Origin: Deinococcus peraridilitoris DSM 19664
GTDB lineage: Bacteria; Deinococcota; Deinococci; Deinococcales; Deinococcaceae
Length of the DNA: 64,000 nucleotides
Direction of reading: 5' to 3'
NCBI RefSeq assembly: GCF_000317835.1
Contig: NC_019793.1
Coordinates: 2,732,501-2,796,500 of the forward strand
The translations under genes and the position numbers were made by a program. This document shows, piece after piece, positions 37,151 to 50,809 of the stretch. Position 1 is the stretch's first letter, and each line of letters opens with the position of its first letter. The notes under the pieces are model-generated. The model did not search any database. It saw only the letters and a program-made list of their open reading frames with translations, and was not told the origin of the DNA.

Positions 37151-38683
37151 ATGAAACAGGGGAAATGGTTTTTGCTCGGTCTGGGGTCGTTGCTGCTGGG
37201 GTCATGTGGACAGCTGTTGTCGAACGCTGTCTCGAATCCTGTCACTTCTGCCAAGACAGCGGAGATGCTCAGCGTACAGGGTGTTGGTGCTCAGAACCGC
37301 TACATCATCGTGTTCAAGAGCGAGCAACTGCCTGCTGACGCTGCACAACGCGTCAGGCAGGCTGGAGGCAAACCGACCAAGCAGCTCGCGTCTGTCGGTG
37401 TCATGACCGCCATTGGCAATGCGGCCTTCGCGCAGCGCCTGGGGCGTGACAGCGCCGTACTGAGCATTGGCAAGGAGCATCTCTACACCCTGCCGCAACT
37501 TGAGCGTGCACAAGCAGCATCGGTGGCTGGACAAGGCGACGTCGGCGCACGGGATCAGTGGGACATGCGGCGAATTGGGGCGTTCAGTACTGCGCAGCGT
37601 GTAGGAGCTGCAAGACAGCAGGCCGTAACGGTGGCTGTGCTCGACACGGGCGTAATGAGCGACCACCCCGACCTTGCAGGACAGGTCGCCTACAGCGTGG
37701 GCACCAACTACTGCCAGGAAACGGGCAAGGACGGCACCACCGGTTACCCGGTCTACAGCCGCCTCATCGACTTTGATCAAACCCCTAACTTCAGCGGCGA
37801 CAGCGAGGACTGCGTCAGCGCCAACGCCACCTACGAAGCGCACGGGACGCACGTTTCGGGCACCATCGCGGCTAAGGTGGGCGGCGGTGACATCGTCGGC
37901 GTGGCTCCGAACGTCAAGATCGCCGGCTACAAGGTCTTCGACCGCTACCGCTTCACGGACGCCGGCAAAGTCTACGAGGGCGTCGGCGGCTTTGACGGAC
38001 CCATCTTCGCGGCCATTCTGGACGCGGCCAGCAAAAAGGTCGCCGTCCTCAATATGAGCCTGGGCGGCACGCTCGACCGCAGCAACAAGGACGACAATGC
38101 TTCGTGGATCGCCTGGTCACGTGTCATGAAAATCGCCAATCAGACGGGCACCTTGATCGTCGCGGCGGCAGGCAACTCAGCTGAGAACTCCAACGGCACC
38201 ATCGCGCACATCCCCTCGGACGTGTCCTCAATCATGTCGGTTTCGGCCACAGGTGTGGCCAGCCTGAGGACCGACGCCAGCGGTGACCTCGTAGCGGCCG
38301 GTCCCGATGTGATGGCGTTTTACTCCAACTTCGGTGCCAGTACCGACATCAGCGCGCCGGGGGGCGATTGTGGCACCAACCCCGCCAACGGGCAAAGCTG
38401 GTGTATTGGCGCCAACCGCGCGAACCGCCCGGCTGACTGGTACAAGCACCTGATTTACTCCAGCGTCATCAATGAAACGACTGGTGAGGCCACCTACGAT
38501 TACTATGCAGGCACGTCGATGGCCTCGCCGCACGTTGCCGGGGTCGCGGCCCTGCTCAAGGCTGTTCATCCCGAGTACAGCCCCAATCAGCTGCGTTCCC
38601 AGCTCAAGAACAGCGCCGAGAACGTTGGTCAGCAACAGCAGTTTGGTGCCGGACTTGTGAATGCGCTGAACGCTATCCGCTGA
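37151..38683 (+). CDS. secreted subtilisin-like serine protease (lipoprotein)
   Basis: 510 residues. Signal peptide with lipobox (LLLGSC, Cys 19), inhibitor I9-like propeptide (about 48-115, YIIVFKSEQLPADAAQRV), then peptidase S8 with Asp 165 in AVLDTGVMSDHPDL, His 231 in AHGTHVSGTIAA and Ser 456 in GTSMASPHVAG; oxyanion Asn in VAAAGNSAEN. An extracellular peptidase probably anchored to the envelope and self-activated. GGAGG lies at 37142-37145 region upstream of the ATG. Its AT-rich upstream region has a perfect tandem repeat. Confidence 0.93.
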   Translation: MKQGKWFLLGLGSLLLGSCGQLLSNAVSNPVTSAKTAEMLSVQGVGAQNRYIIVFKSEQLPADAAQRVRQAGGKPTKQLASVGVMTAIGNAAFAQRLGRDSAVLSIGKEHLYTLPQLERAQAASVAGQGDVGARDQWDMRRIGAFSTAQRVGAARQQAVTVAVLDTGVMSDHPDLAGQVAYSVGTNYCQETGKDGTTGYPVYSRLIDFDQTPNFSGDSEDCVSANATYEAHGTHVSGTIAAKVGGGDIVGVAPNVKIAGYKVFDRYRFTDAGKVYEGVGGFDGPIFAAILDAASKKVAVLNMSLGGTLDRSNKDDNASWIAWSRVMKIANQTGTLIVAAAGNSAENSNGTIAHIPSDVSSIMSVSATGVASLRTDASGDLVAAGPDVMAFYSNFGASTDISAPGGDCGTNPANGQSWCIGANRANRPADWYKHLIYSSVINETTGEATYDYYAGTSMASPHVAGVAALLKAVHPEYSPNQLRSQLKNSAENVGQQQQFGAGLVNALNAIR

Positions 38684-38688
38684 GACTT

Positions 38689-38732
38689 CAGGCAAACAAA
38701 GACCGTACCCCTGGGTACGGTCTTTGTTTGCC
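38689..38732. terminator. strong bidirectional terminator
   Basis: A 21-bp perfect inverted repeat (38689-38709 with 38712-38732) with AAA and TTT runs inside the stem, just after the protease stop and before the convergent epimerase gene. Confidence 0.8.
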
Positions 38733-38780
38733 TACTCGGCAGCCAAGCGGGATGGGGCGCCTGTTCTCCTCGATGTGTGG

Positions 38781-39698
38781 CTAGAACGAGACCTGAAAAC
38801 GCACGCTACCGCGCAGGGTCTCACCGCTTTCCAGCGCCGTGAAGCCCACGCCCGGCACGCCACGCTCGTGCAGGTTAAAGGCGTCGGTCGCGTGGCTGAC
38901 GGGTTCCACTGCCAGGCTGCCGTCCGGGGGCGTAAACAGCACCAGATGCGAAAACACCGGGTCGCTGTCGATCATGACCGTGTAGGGCGTACTGGCGTAG
39001 CGCAACACCGCGCTGCCGGTCACGCCGCCGTAGAGCGTATTGAACTGCTGCGCGCCGATGGGCCGCGGCTCCCCAAACTCCAGTTCCGACGGCACCGGCT
39101 GCATGCCGCCTTGCGGAATCAGCGACTCTCCCACCGGGTAATATCCTGCGGCGGAAAAGGACATCTCCACATCCGGCGCGCCCGCGACATGCCGCTCGAA
39201 ATAAGGGTGCAGGCCAAAGCCGAACGGCGCGCGTTCGCCGCTCACGTTGGTGATTTCCAGCGTCTGGGTTACCGTGTCACCTGACAGTTCGAATACCGTG
39301 CGCAGCGTCAGCGCGAACGGGTAGTTGAAGTCCTCCACCTCGCGGGAATCAAAGAAGTATTCGGCGCGGGTGTCCGTGACCTGCACGCTCGCGTGCGGGC
39401 GGTTCCGCACATCTCCGTGCTGGGCGTTGCCTTCGGGCGTGGTGGGCCGCAGCGTCACCGTGCGGCCCTCGAAGGCAAAGGAGGCGCCGGGAATGCGGTT
39501 GCTGAAGGGCGCCAGCGTGAAGCTCGCCAGGCCGGACGAAGTGCCCTTGGCCAGGGTTTCGGGAGACGTGAAGCGCAGGAGGGGCTGCCAGTCCGCATCA
39601 ACGCGCACCTGCAGATTCACGATGCCCGCACCGATGCCGGGTGCCACCTCCAGGCGGAGGACGTCGTTGCTCAGGGTATGAACGGTCTGCTGGGTCAT
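38781..39698 (-). CDS. aldose 1-epimerase family protein
   Basis: 305 residues from ATG 39698; TACCAT lies 7 nt upstream, so the longer frame to 39788 is rejected. Galactose-mutarotase-like beta sandwich: LAPFSNRIPGASFAFEG, NAQHGDVRNRPH, FGFGLHPYFERH (His of the active site) and a late VEPVSHATDAFNL with the catalytic-Glu-type segment AVEPVSH. It interconverts sugar anomers or a related sugar phosphate; exact sugar unknown. Divergent from adenine deaminase, with starts 88 bp apart. Confidence 0.85.
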   Translation of the reverse strand: MTQQTVHTLSNDVLRLEVAPGIGAGIVNLQVRVDADWQPLLRFTSPETLAKGTSSGLASFTLAPFSNRIPGASFAFEGRTVTLRPTTPEGNAQHGDVRNRPHASVQVTDTRAEYFFDSREVEDFNYPFALTLRTVFELSGDTVTQTLEITNVSGERAPFGFGLHPYFERHVAGAPDVEMSFSAAGYYPVGESLIPQGGMQPVPSELEFGEPRPIGAQQFNTLYGGVTGSAVLRYASTPYTVMIDSDPVFSHLVLFTPPDGSLAVEPVSHATDAFNLHERGVPGVGFTALESGETLRGSVRFQVSF

Positions 39699-39786
39699 GA
39701 AGCGAATGGTAAACCGTCTGCGACGTGAATGCAGCGCTATCGTCCGGCCACACTCCTGTAAGCAGCGTTTTTTGCCACAATACTGC

Positions 39787-41426
<1,640 letters not shown>

Positions 41427-41430
<4 letters not shown>

Positions 41431-41458
41431 GGCGCGGACGGTCTCGTCCGCGCCTCAC
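41427..41458. terminator. bidirectional terminator at the ade stop
   Basis: 14-bp perfect stem (41427-41440 with 41445-41458) with GTCT loop, beginning at the ade stop codon and ending 10 bp before the stop of the convergent gene. T-run is short (CTCTTG). Confidence 0.65.
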
Positions 41459-41467
41459 TCTTGCTGA

Positions 41468-41857
41468 TTACTCGTCCCGGACCCGTCCGGTTTCGTCGGG
41501 CAGGGGCCGTTCGCGCTGCGGGCCACCGTCGATGCCTCCGGCGCCGCCCACGCGAGGTCCTTTGATCTCGCCCCCCGCGTCGTCATTGGGTTCAGCGAAG
41601 CGCGCTGAGCCTTCCGGATTATCGGCCGACAACGCGCTGAAGTCCGAGATGCTGCCCGGCAGGCCGTCATCGAAGGCGCGCTCGTCGTTGACGTTCATGG
41701 GTTGTTCGTCGAGACCGTAAATGCGGGCGTTTTCAAACATCTCCTGACGCAGTTCACCCGGTACGCCGAGGTCACGCGTTGGTCCCGCCCCCATGCGGTC
41801 GTTGTTTTCCTCGTGTTCGTCCAGCTGTCCTGGCGTGACTTTGTCGCGGTCGGTCAT
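41468..41857 (-). CDS. small acidic, probably disordered protein
   Basis: 129 residues rich in Asp, Glu, Gly, Pro and Asn with almost no hydrophobic core (MTDRDKVTPGQLDEHEENND, then GGAGGIDGGPQRERPLPDE at the end). Only the middle (LRQEMFENARIYGLDEQ) looks helical. Such hydrophilic proteins occur in Deinococcus and may act in desiccation or be unstructured linkers; no family recognised. TAGACT lies 6 nt before the ATG, consistent with leaderless expression. Confidence 0.65.
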   Translation of the reverse strand: MTDRDKVTPGQLDEHEENNDRMGAGPTRDLGVPGELRQEMFENARIYGLDEQPMNVNDERAFDDGLPGSISDFSALSADNPEGSARFAEPNDDAGGEIKGPRVGGAGGIDGGPQRERPLPDETGRVRDE

Positions 41858-41935
41858 AGGGTGAGTCTAGGCGCCCGCAGATGACAGCCATGAAGCCCGG
41901 CTTGCGTGAAGGTTTAGGTTGAGAGGTGAGCGGCG

Positions 41936-42424
41936 CTAACGACCACTGGCAATGCGGCGCACGCCCGGAGCGGACTCCAGGTAGGCGAAGATCTTGTTTT
42001 CCAGCGCGGTGATGTTCACACCAGGGTCGTCGGTGCGGGTATGAACACGCACGCTGGCGAGCTTGCCTTTTTGCACCACGTCCCATTCCATCCTGATTTC
42101 TCCCTTGCCCGCCGTCTGTGTGGCAATCCAAGTGATGTGAACATTGAAAGGTCCTTGTTTATCGCGCCGCTCCAGACCGCCTTCTTCGGGAAAGCGGAAA
42201 TCCTGGTATCCCGGTCCGGCCGAGCCACGCGTGAGGATCATGTAGGCGCTGAGGCGCGCGAACATCACAATGGCACTGTCCGAGTCAGCTGGGGGTAAGG
42301 TCTTGACCGACCTTTCGGCGAGGTAGATCACCTCACCCCGTTCAGCGCTGGCTGTCATGGCCGGGGCGCAGGAAATAGCAGCCAGGGCGAACAGGGCTGG
42401 AGCGGTCCAACGTAAGGCGTTCAT
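41936..42424 (-). CDS. exported hypothetical protein
   Basis: 162 residues. The N-terminus is a signal peptide (PALFALAAISCAPAMTASA), with a Cys that might serve as lipobox. The mature part has FNVHITWIATQTAGKGEIRMEWDVV and ends with LENKIFAYLESAPGVRRI, alternating strands and helices. TATACT is 6 nt before the ATG, a good leaderless start. No family recognised; an envelope role is inferred from the signal. Confidence 0.65.
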   Translation of the reverse strand: MNALRWTAPALFALAAISCAPAMTASAERGEVIYLAERSVKTLPPADSDSAIVMFARLSAYMILTRGSAGPGYQDFRFPEEGGLERRDKQGPFNVHITWIATQTAGKGEIRMEWDVVQKGKLASVRVHTRTDDPGVNITALENKIFAYLESAPGVRRIASGR

Positions 42425-42500
42425 GTCAGAAGTATAAAGAGCCCTTCAGCAAGAAGGCACGAAAATGCGGCCCCGAGCAGGGCCGCCAGCAGAGGTGACT

Positions 42501-44285
42501 TTACAGGCTGATCAAAAACGGGTCCTCGAGGCTCTCGCAGATGAAGCGCACGAAGCGCGCGGCGTCCGCGCCGTCGATCAGCCGGTGGTCGTAGGTCAGC
42601 GAGACGGGCAGCATGTTGCGCGGCTCGAAAGTGCCCGCATCCTTGTTCCACACCGGTTCAAAGCCGCCACGCGATACGCCCAGGATCGCCACTTCCGGGG
42701 GATTCACGATGGGCGTGAAGGCGTGCCCGCCGATGCCGCCCAGGTTGCTGATCGAGAAGGTCGCGCCCTGCATCTCGTCGGGCCTGAGCTTGCGGTCGCG
42801 CGCTTTCTGGGCGATCTCGCCGATCTCGACGGACAGCTCGGTGATGCTCTTGCGGTCGGCGTTTTTGATGACCGGCACCAAGAGGCCGTTCTGGGTGTCC
42901 ACGGCGATGCCGAGGTTCACGAAGTCCTTGTAGATGATCTGGTTGTTCGCGACATCGATGCTGGCCCCGAACTTGGGAAAGCGGCGCAGGGCGTTCGCGA
43001 CGACCTTCATCAGGATGCTGGTCATGGTGAGCTTGCCGCCCGCCTTCTCGACGCGTGCGGCGAACTGCTTGCGCACCTCTTCCATGCGGGTCACGTCGGC
43101 CTTGTCAAAGTGCGTGACCATCGGGATGGTCGTCCAGGCCTGGGTCATGGAGCGCACGGTGGCCTTGCGGATACCGCTCATGTCTTCGGTGCGCACCGGG
43201 CCGTACTTGCTGAAGTCCGGCAGGGCGCTCGGCGCCGGGGCAACGGGAGTGGGCACTGCGGGGGTTGCGCCCGCTGGGGCAGCGGGCGCGGGCGCGACCG
43301 ACGGCTGGCCGGCGCTGCGGCGCACGTCTTCCTCGCTGATGCGGTTGGCAAGCCCGGTGCCCTGCACCTGCGAGAGGTCCACGCCGAGTTCGCGCGCGAA
43401 ACGGCGCACGCTGGGGGCGGCGTGCACGACGGGCCGACCCTCGAAGGTCTGGACAGCCTGTGCGGGGGCGGCCTGGGGCGTGCTGCCCGGAGGTGTACTG
43501 CCCACAGGCGTGCTGCTCGGTGCCGGAGCGCTCTGAGCCTGCTCTTTGAGGTTGGCCTGCTGTCCGGCCGCGACGCGCGCGGCGATGTCGGGCTGCGGGG
43601 CCACGGCGGTGGCCTCGTCGGTCTCGGCGCCCTGGCCGGTCGCCCCAAGCGCGGAGCCCGGCGCGTTCTCCACCTGCGCCGGGGTGATGGCCGCGCCCCC
43701 CGCGCCCGCCAGGGTCAGGATCACGCCGCCGATGGGCAGGCTGTCGCCTTCTTTCACGCGAATTTCCTTGACGGTGCCGCTCGCGGTCGCCGGGACTTCC
43801 ACCACGGCCTTGTCGGTTTCCAGCTCGATGACACCCTGGCCCTCGGAAACGCTGTCGCCCACCTTGACCAGCACCGCGACGACATTGCCCTGCTCGATGT
43901 TGTCGCCCACATCCGGAAGCGTCAAGGCGGTTTCGCTCTCCGGAGCGCTCGCGGCAACTGGGGCAGGTGCGGCGGCTGCGGATGCAGGCCGGGATGGCGC
44001 GGCAGGGGCGGCGCCCGCCGCCTGCGTGGGGGCGGGCGTGGCCGCGTCGCTCCCCGCCAGGGTGAGAATCACGCCGCCGACCTGTACGCTTTCACCTTCC
44101 TTGACGCGCACTTCCTGCACGGTGCCGCTCGCCGTGGAGGGCACCTCGACCACGGCCTTGTCGGTCTCGATCTCGATGATGGCCTGGCCTTCCTGAATGG
44201 TGTCGCCGCTCTTGACGAGCACGGCCACCACGTTGCCCTGCTCGATGTTGTCCCCGACTTCGGGGAGTTTCACTTCGGTCGCCAT
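42501..44285 (-). CDS. aceF: pyruvate dehydrogenase E2, dihydrolipoyllysine acetyltransferase
   Basis: 594 residues from ATG 44285 with AAAGGAG upstream. Two lipoyl domains (about 1-80 and 115-200), each with the lipoylated Lys in [10 protein letters not shown], joined by Ala/Pro-rich linkers; a peripheral-subunit-binding domain ([22 protein letters not shown], about 295-330); and a C-terminal catalytic domain with [18 protein letters not shown] and active-site His/Asp in [13 protein letters not shown]. It forms the core of the pyruvate dehydrogenase complex, moving acetyl groups to CoA. It follows aceE, separated by a hairpin with six Ts. Confidence 0.95.
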   Translation of the reverse strand: MATEVKLPEVGDNIEQGNVVAVLVKSGDTIQEGQAIIEIETDKAVVEVPSTASGTVQEVRVKEGESVQVGGVILTLAGSDAATPAPTQAAGAAPAAPSRPASAAAAPAPVAASAPESETALTLPDVGDNIEQGNVVAVLVKVGDSVSEGQGVIELETDKAVVEVPATASGTVKEIRVKEGDSLPIGGVILTLAGAGGAAITPAQVENAPGSALGATGQGAETDEATAVAPQPDIAARVAAGQQANLKEQAQSAPAPSSTPVGSTPPGSTPQAAPAQAVQTFEGRPVVHAAPSVRRFARELGVDLSQVQGTGLANRISEEDVRRSAGQPSVAPAPAAPAGATPAVPTPVAPAPSALPDFSKYGPVRTEDMSGIRKATVRSMTQAWTTIPMVTHFDKADVTRMEEVRKQFAARVEKAGGKLTMTSILMKVVANALRRFPKFGASIDVANNQIIYKDFVNLGIAVDTQNGLLVPVIKNADRKSITELSVEIGEIAQKARDRKLRPDEMQGATFSISNLGGIGGHAFTPIVNPPEVAILGVSRGGFEPVWNKDAGTFEPRNMLPVSLTYDHRLIDGADAARFVRFICESLEDPFLISL

Positions 44286-44320
44286 GAACGCTCCTTTGCT
44301 GGATCGTAAATCGTAGTCTG

Positions 44321-44367
44321 AAAAAAGCAATACCCGGGGCTCAAGCGTTCACCTGAGCCCCACCGGG

Positions 44368-44368
<1 letters not shown>
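44321..44368 (-). terminator. hairpin with T-run between aceE and aceF
   Basis: On the minus strand, a stem of 8 bp plus 4 bp separated by a 3-nt bulge (44332-44343 with 44354-44368) is followed by ATTGC and six Ts (44321-44326). It may end part of the aceE transcripts before aceF. Confidence 0.5.
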
Positions 44369-47076
<2,708 letters not shown>

Positions 47077-47182
47077 GTGTGTTCCCCTTTCGTGTCCGGA
47101 CCTCGTGAGACGCCGTGGCGCGCGGCTCCCACTGTGTGCTGGCGTGTTGGGCGGCCACCCTGACGTCCGTTCGAATCATTTC

Positions 47183-47212
47183 AGTCTAGGCGCCGCCTTT
47201 AGACGCGTCCAA
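47183..47212 (-). promoter_or_regulatory. promoter of aceE
   Basis: Minus strand TTGGAC (47207-47212), 18-nt spacer, TAGACT (47183-47188), about 100 bp before the aceE ATG in the divergent region shared with the LysR-type gene. Confidence 0.6.
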
Positions 47213-47270
47213 CAACGTTTTCGCTTTAGATTCACCACTATGCCTTACAAATCTGGTGTACAACAGAAGC

Positions 47271-48161
47271 ATGGAGTTACGCCAGCTCCGCCATTTCATC
47301 GCCCTTGCAGAAGAAGAACACTTCGGCCGTGCTGCCGAGCGGGTCTTCGTGGTGCAGCAGGCCCTCAGCGGCTCGATTCGCAAACTCGAAGATGACCTTG
47401 GCGTGCGCTTGTTCGAGCGCACCACCCGCCGGGTCACGCTGACCCCGGCAGGGGCAGAGTTCCTGATCGGCGCGCGCGCCACCCTGGCCAGCCTGGAGCA
47501 GACCCTGGAGCGCACCAAGCGCGCCGCGCGCGGGGAAGTCGGGCGCCTCGCGGTGGGCTTTGTCAGCGGCCTTGCCTTTGGCGGGCTGCCTGAGGTGGTG
47601 CGCACGTTTCGCACGCGCTTTCCGGAAGTCGCAGTCGAGCTGCTCGAACTGACCGCCGCCGAGCAGGAAGAAGCCCTGCGCGAAGGGCGCATCGACATCG
47701 GCTTTGTCCTGCTCCCCGTGCGTGACCCGGCACTCACGCGTGAACCCCTGTGGCGTGACCCGCTGATCGTTGCGCTGCCCAGCGGACACGCGCTCGCAAG
47801 CCAGGAGACGGTGCGCATCGAAGACCTCCGCGACGAGAACTTCGTGTTTTTTCCCCGTCACGTGCGCGCCGCGTATTTCGACCAGGTCATGAATCTGGCC
47901 ACGAACGCCGGGTTTCAGCCGCGCATCGTGCAGGAAGCCATCGAGATTCCTACCCTGCTGAGCCTGGTCGCCGCCGGCATCGGGGTGTTTCTGCCTCACC
48001 GCTTCTTCCGGCGCCTCACCCTGCCCGGCGTGACGTACCGCCCTCTGGAAAATGCGCCCATCGTCGAGATCGACGCAGCGTGGCGCCGCAATGACGCTTC
48101 ACCGGTGGTGCGGCAGTTTCTGGCAGTCGGCCGTGAGGTCCTGGGCAGCCGCATGCCCTGA
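47271..48161 (+). CDS. LysR-family transcriptional regulator
   Basis: 296 residues from ATG 47271 ([21 protein letters not shown]). N-terminal winged helix to about residue 60 ([35 protein letters not shown]) and the periplasmic-binding-like effector domain after it ([52 protein letters not shown]). It lies divergent from aceE and could control it, as LysR genes often regulate their divergent neighbour. TACAAC 6 nt before the ATG resembles the leaderless pattern. Effector unknown. Confidence 0.9.
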   Translation: MELRQLRHFIALAEEEHFGRAAERVFVVQQALSGSIRKLEDDLGVRLFERTTRRVTLTPAGAEFLIGARATLASLEQTLERTKRAARGEVGRLAVGFVSGLAFGGLPEVVRTFRTRFPEVAVELLELTAAEQEEALREGRIDIGFVLLPVRDPALTREPLWRDPLIVALPSGHALASQETVRIEDLRDENFVFFPRHVRAAYFDQVMNLATNAGFQPRIVQEAIEIPTLLSLVAAGIGVFLPHRFFRRLTLPGVTYRPLENAPIVEIDAAWRRNDASPVVRQFLAVGREVLGSRMP

Positions 48162-48180
48162 GCACCTTCAACTTCAACAC

Positions 48181-48192
48181 GTTGACGTCAAC
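48181..48192. promoter_or_regulatory. 12-bp palindrome upstream of MFS gene
   Basis: GTTGACGTCAAC, a perfect palindrome 46 bp before the MFS -10 box and overlapping the position expected for distal regulators. Preceded and followed by CAACAC motifs. Operator role inferred. Confidence 0.35.
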
Positions 48193-48250
48193 ACTTCGAA
48201 CCGAACACGCCACACCGTCGGAGCCGCACGGACCCCCTATGATGGCGCTC

Positions 48251-49381
48251 GTGTCTTTGCGTGCCCTCTTCGGTTTTGGTTTTTTTGCTTTTCTGATGAT
48301 CGGTGCACTGCAGGCCATCTATGGCCCCGCCTTCACCGCCCTGGGAACGCGCTTCGGAGTGGGCCGTGCCGACATCGGCCTGATTGCCAGCGCGCACTTC
48401 CTCGGTTCGATGCTGGGCATCATGGCCAGTGGCGCCGTTCTGCTGCACAGCAGTCTGCGGCGCCTGCTGCGCGGTGGTGCGGCCCTCCTGGCGCTGGGTT
48501 TGGCCACCGTGGCCTTCGCGCCTTCATGGCCGGTCGCGCTGCTGGGTGCCCTGGTGGGTGGACTGGGCTTTGGAGGAGTGTCGGTGACCTTTAATGTCAG
48601 CTTCGCGCGTCTGGGTGAGCGCTCGGCGGGCGCCCTGAACCTGGTGAACGCCATGTTCGGGCTGGGTTCGGTGCTCGCGCCGCTGCTGGTGGTGTTTCTG
48701 GGAGGGGCCGTCTGGCCTTACGTGCTGCTGGCGCTGGCATCGCTCGTGCTGCTGTTGGGTGCGGGGCGGGTGCCCCAGTTGCCCGAAGCGGTGACGGCCG
48801 CCGGTGACCGTCCGGTGGACGGGCGGCTGTTGGCCCTGTTCGGTTTGCTGTTCGTCACCTACGTCGGCGTCGAAGCGGGCCTGGGGTCGTGGATGACCAC
48901 CCACCTGCAGACAAACGGATTTTCCGATGCCGCCGCCTGGACCAGTGCGTTCTGGCTGACCGTGACCGTCGGACGCCTGCTGGGCGCGCCATTGTCGCAG
49001 CGCGTGCCGCTGCCCGGCCTGGTAACGTGTGCTGCGCTGCTCGCCGCGCTGGTGCTGCCCCTGGCGGCCACGGTCGCCGCACCGTTGGCGTACCTCGTGG
49101 CGGGCCTGGCCATCGCCCCGATTTTCGCGTCGTCGCTTGCATGGTTCTCGCGCGTTCTGCCTTCGCGCTTCACGCCCCTCGTGCTGGCGTGCGGTGGCCT
49201 GGGGGGCACGCTCGTTCCGGCGCTGCTGGGCATCCTGGTCGAGAGTTTCGGCACCGCCGTGCTTCCCTACGCTTTCGCGGTGACGGCCCTCGGTGTGGTC
49301 GCCGTGGCCTGTGCAGTGCAGGGTGCATTACGGCGCGTCAGCCGCATGCTCTGTAGTTCATTGCCGCACGAATTGCACTGA
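48251..49381 (+). CDS. MFS transporter
   Basis: About 376 residues from GTG 48251, which lies 7 nt after TATGAT (48238-48243); in-frame ATGs at 48239 and 48242 fall inside that -10 box. About twelve hydrophobic segments; the first loop motif LGTRFGVGRADIGLIASAHFLGSMLG and the RLGERSAGALNLVNAMFGLGSVLAPLL segment resemble FucP/sugar-type or YfmO-like major facilitators. Substrate unknown. Transcribed in the same direction as the LysR gene but with its own promoter. Confidence 0.82.
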   Translation: MSLRALFGFGFFAFLMIGALQAIYGPAFTALGTRFGVGRADIGLIASAHFLGSMLGIMASGAVLLHSSLRRLLRGGAALLALGLATVAFAPSWPVALLGALVGGLGFGGVSVTFNVSFARLGERSAGALNLVNAMFGLGSVLAPLLVVFLGGAVWPYVLLALASLVLLLGAGRVPQLPEAVTAAGDRPVDGRLLALFGLLFVTYVGVEAGLGSWMTTHLQTNGFSDAAAWTSAFWLTVTVGRLLGAPLSQRVPLPGLVTCAALLAALVLPLAATVAAPLAYLVAGLAIAPIFASSLAWFSRVLPSRFTPLVLACGGLGGTLVPALLGILVESFGTAVLPYAFAVTALGVVAVACAVQGALRRVSRMLCSSLPHELH

Positions 49382-49439
49382 CGGGCGTGACCGCTGGGGT
49401 AGTCGAGTGGCAGGCGGGGATGCGGGATCGTTCAGCCGT

Positions 49440-49472
49440 AAAAACTGTCCGGCCCCAGGTATGGGGCCGGAC
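49440..49472 (-). terminator. intrinsic terminator of the kelch lipoprotein gene
   Basis: On the minus strand an 11-bp perfect GC-rich stem (49447-49457 with 49462-49472, GGTA loop) followed by TTTTT (49440-49444). Confidence 0.85.
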
Positions 49473-49495
49473 GAACATCCTGCACTCGGGTAAGT

Positions 49496-50689
49496 TTACT
49501 CGACAGGTTTGAAGAGCCAGGCGTCGGGTTTTCCACTTCCTCCGACGTAAACGAAGCCGCGGTCAATGGCACCGGCAACTCCACCTGCACGCGGTTCTCC
49601 GAGCTCTGCATCCAGCTTGACCCAGGTACCCATGCCCGAGTTCTTGGTGGGATCGAAGGCAAGGATACTGGTGACTTCGGTGGTGCGCCCTCCACCTTTG
49701 GTGCCTCCAGCAACAAGAATCCGGTTCCCAAGTACGAAAGTCGCCTCAATATGACTTGCCGGGTAAGGCATGGCCGTCAGAAGCGTCCAACCCTTGTCTG
49801 GGTTCGCTGGGTCGTACACTTCGACTGTGGCGACGGTTCGTGTGGTGCTGTCGTGGCCCGTCTGACCACCAATGGCATAAATTTTACCGTTCAGCTGCGC
49901 CGCGCCTAAATGGTTGCGTGCCTGGTTGAGCTGGCTGACTTTCGCCCAGCCTTTCGACAAGTTCTTAAGGTCGAGGACGAAGTGATCAGCGGAGTCGGGG
50001 TCCTTGCCGAGAGCCTGCCCACCAAAGTAATGCAAGGTGTCGTTGACGTATTCAAGTTGGCCTGCCGCCCGAGGGACGGGGAGATCGGGCAGTTGGGTAT
50101 AGGAATTACTTGCGATGCTGTACTGAAAGACGGCTTTGGTGCCAAAGGTCTGCTGCAGTGGCTTATCCCCTCCAACATTTTTGGAAGTGTAGCCTCCCGC
50201 GTAATAGATATTGGCCTTTCCATCGGTCGTGATACCGGCGTGCGTGACGCCACCGTTTGGCGAAGAGCTCCCCTGCGGGATCGGCATGTCGGCGAGCTTG
50301 GACCACTTTCCGGTTTGGGCGTCAAAGACCCTTGCGCGTGGAGAGGGTGAGCAGCAGTAGTTGATATGGCCGTCGAAGCCGCCGAACATGTACAGCCGGC
50401 TGCCCACGGTTTCACCTTGGGCTTCTTCGGTGCCTTTCTCCAACGGTGCGATGGATTGCCTCATGAAGACATCGACCACGGGCACGCTTGGGTCAGTGGG
50501 CTTGGGGTCATTGCTGGGCGGAGTTCCAACGGGCGGATTGCCGCCAGCAGGCGGATTACTCCCAACAGGAGGGTTTCCCCCAGGCCCGGGCGTGTTGGTT
50601 GTGGAGTCATTATTCGAGACATTCCCACAGGCGGCGAGCGTGGCGGTGAGCAGGAGGAGACAGATGGATTGACGGGCTCTGGTGATCAT
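49496..50689 (-). CDS. kelch-repeat lipoprotein
   Basis: 397 residues from ATG 50689 with AAAGGAG upstream. Lipoprotein signal (ICLLLLTATLAACGN), then a Pro/Gly linker of NPPVG-type repeats (about 32-62), then a beta-propeller with kelch blades: SRLYMFGGFDGH, ANIYYAGGYTS, DTLHYFGGQ, KIYAIGGQTGHD, NRILVAGGTKGGG and GFVYVGGSG. Kelch propellers bind proteins or carbohydrates; a galactose-oxidase-like activity is not supported because only the propeller is visible. Anchored outside the membrane. N-terminus resembles the next lipoprotein upstream. Confidence 0.85.
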   Translation of the reverse strand: MITRARQSICLLLLTATLAACGNVSNNDSTTNTPGPGGNPPVGSNPPAGGNPPVGTPPSNDPKPTDPSVPVVDVFMRQSIAPLEKGTEEAQGETVGSRLYMFGGFDGHINYCCSPSPRARVFDAQTGKWSKLADMPIPQGSSSPNGGVTHAGITTDGKANIYYAGGYTSKNVGGDKPLQQTFGTKAVFQYSIASNSYTQLPDLPVPRAAGQLEYVNDTLHYFGGQALGKDPDSADHFVLDLKNLSKGWAKVSQLNQARNHLGAAQLNGKIYAIGGQTGHDSTTRTVATVEVYDPANPDKGWTLLTAMPYPASHIEATFVLGNRILVAGGTKGGGRTTEVTSILAFDPTKNSGMGTWVKLDAELGEPRAGGVAGAIDRGFVYVGGSGKPDAWLFKPVE

Positions 50690-50762
50690 TAGGTGCTCCT
50701 TTAAGTGGCATATAGGGAGCATTGAACGGCCCCCTCGTTTTCACAGCGCCGAAATAAGGACA

Positions 50763-50800
50763 ACCAGTGTCGCTTTCGCAGAATCGAAAGCGACACTGGT
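50763..50800 (-). terminator. hairpin terminator between two lipoprotein genes
   Basis: 16-bp perfect stem (50763-50778 with 50785-50800) with a 6-nt loop, 10 bp after the stop of the upstream gene on the minus strand. The following T-run is weak (TGTCCTTATTT). Confidence 0.65.
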
Positions 50801-50809
50801 CAGGCTGGA

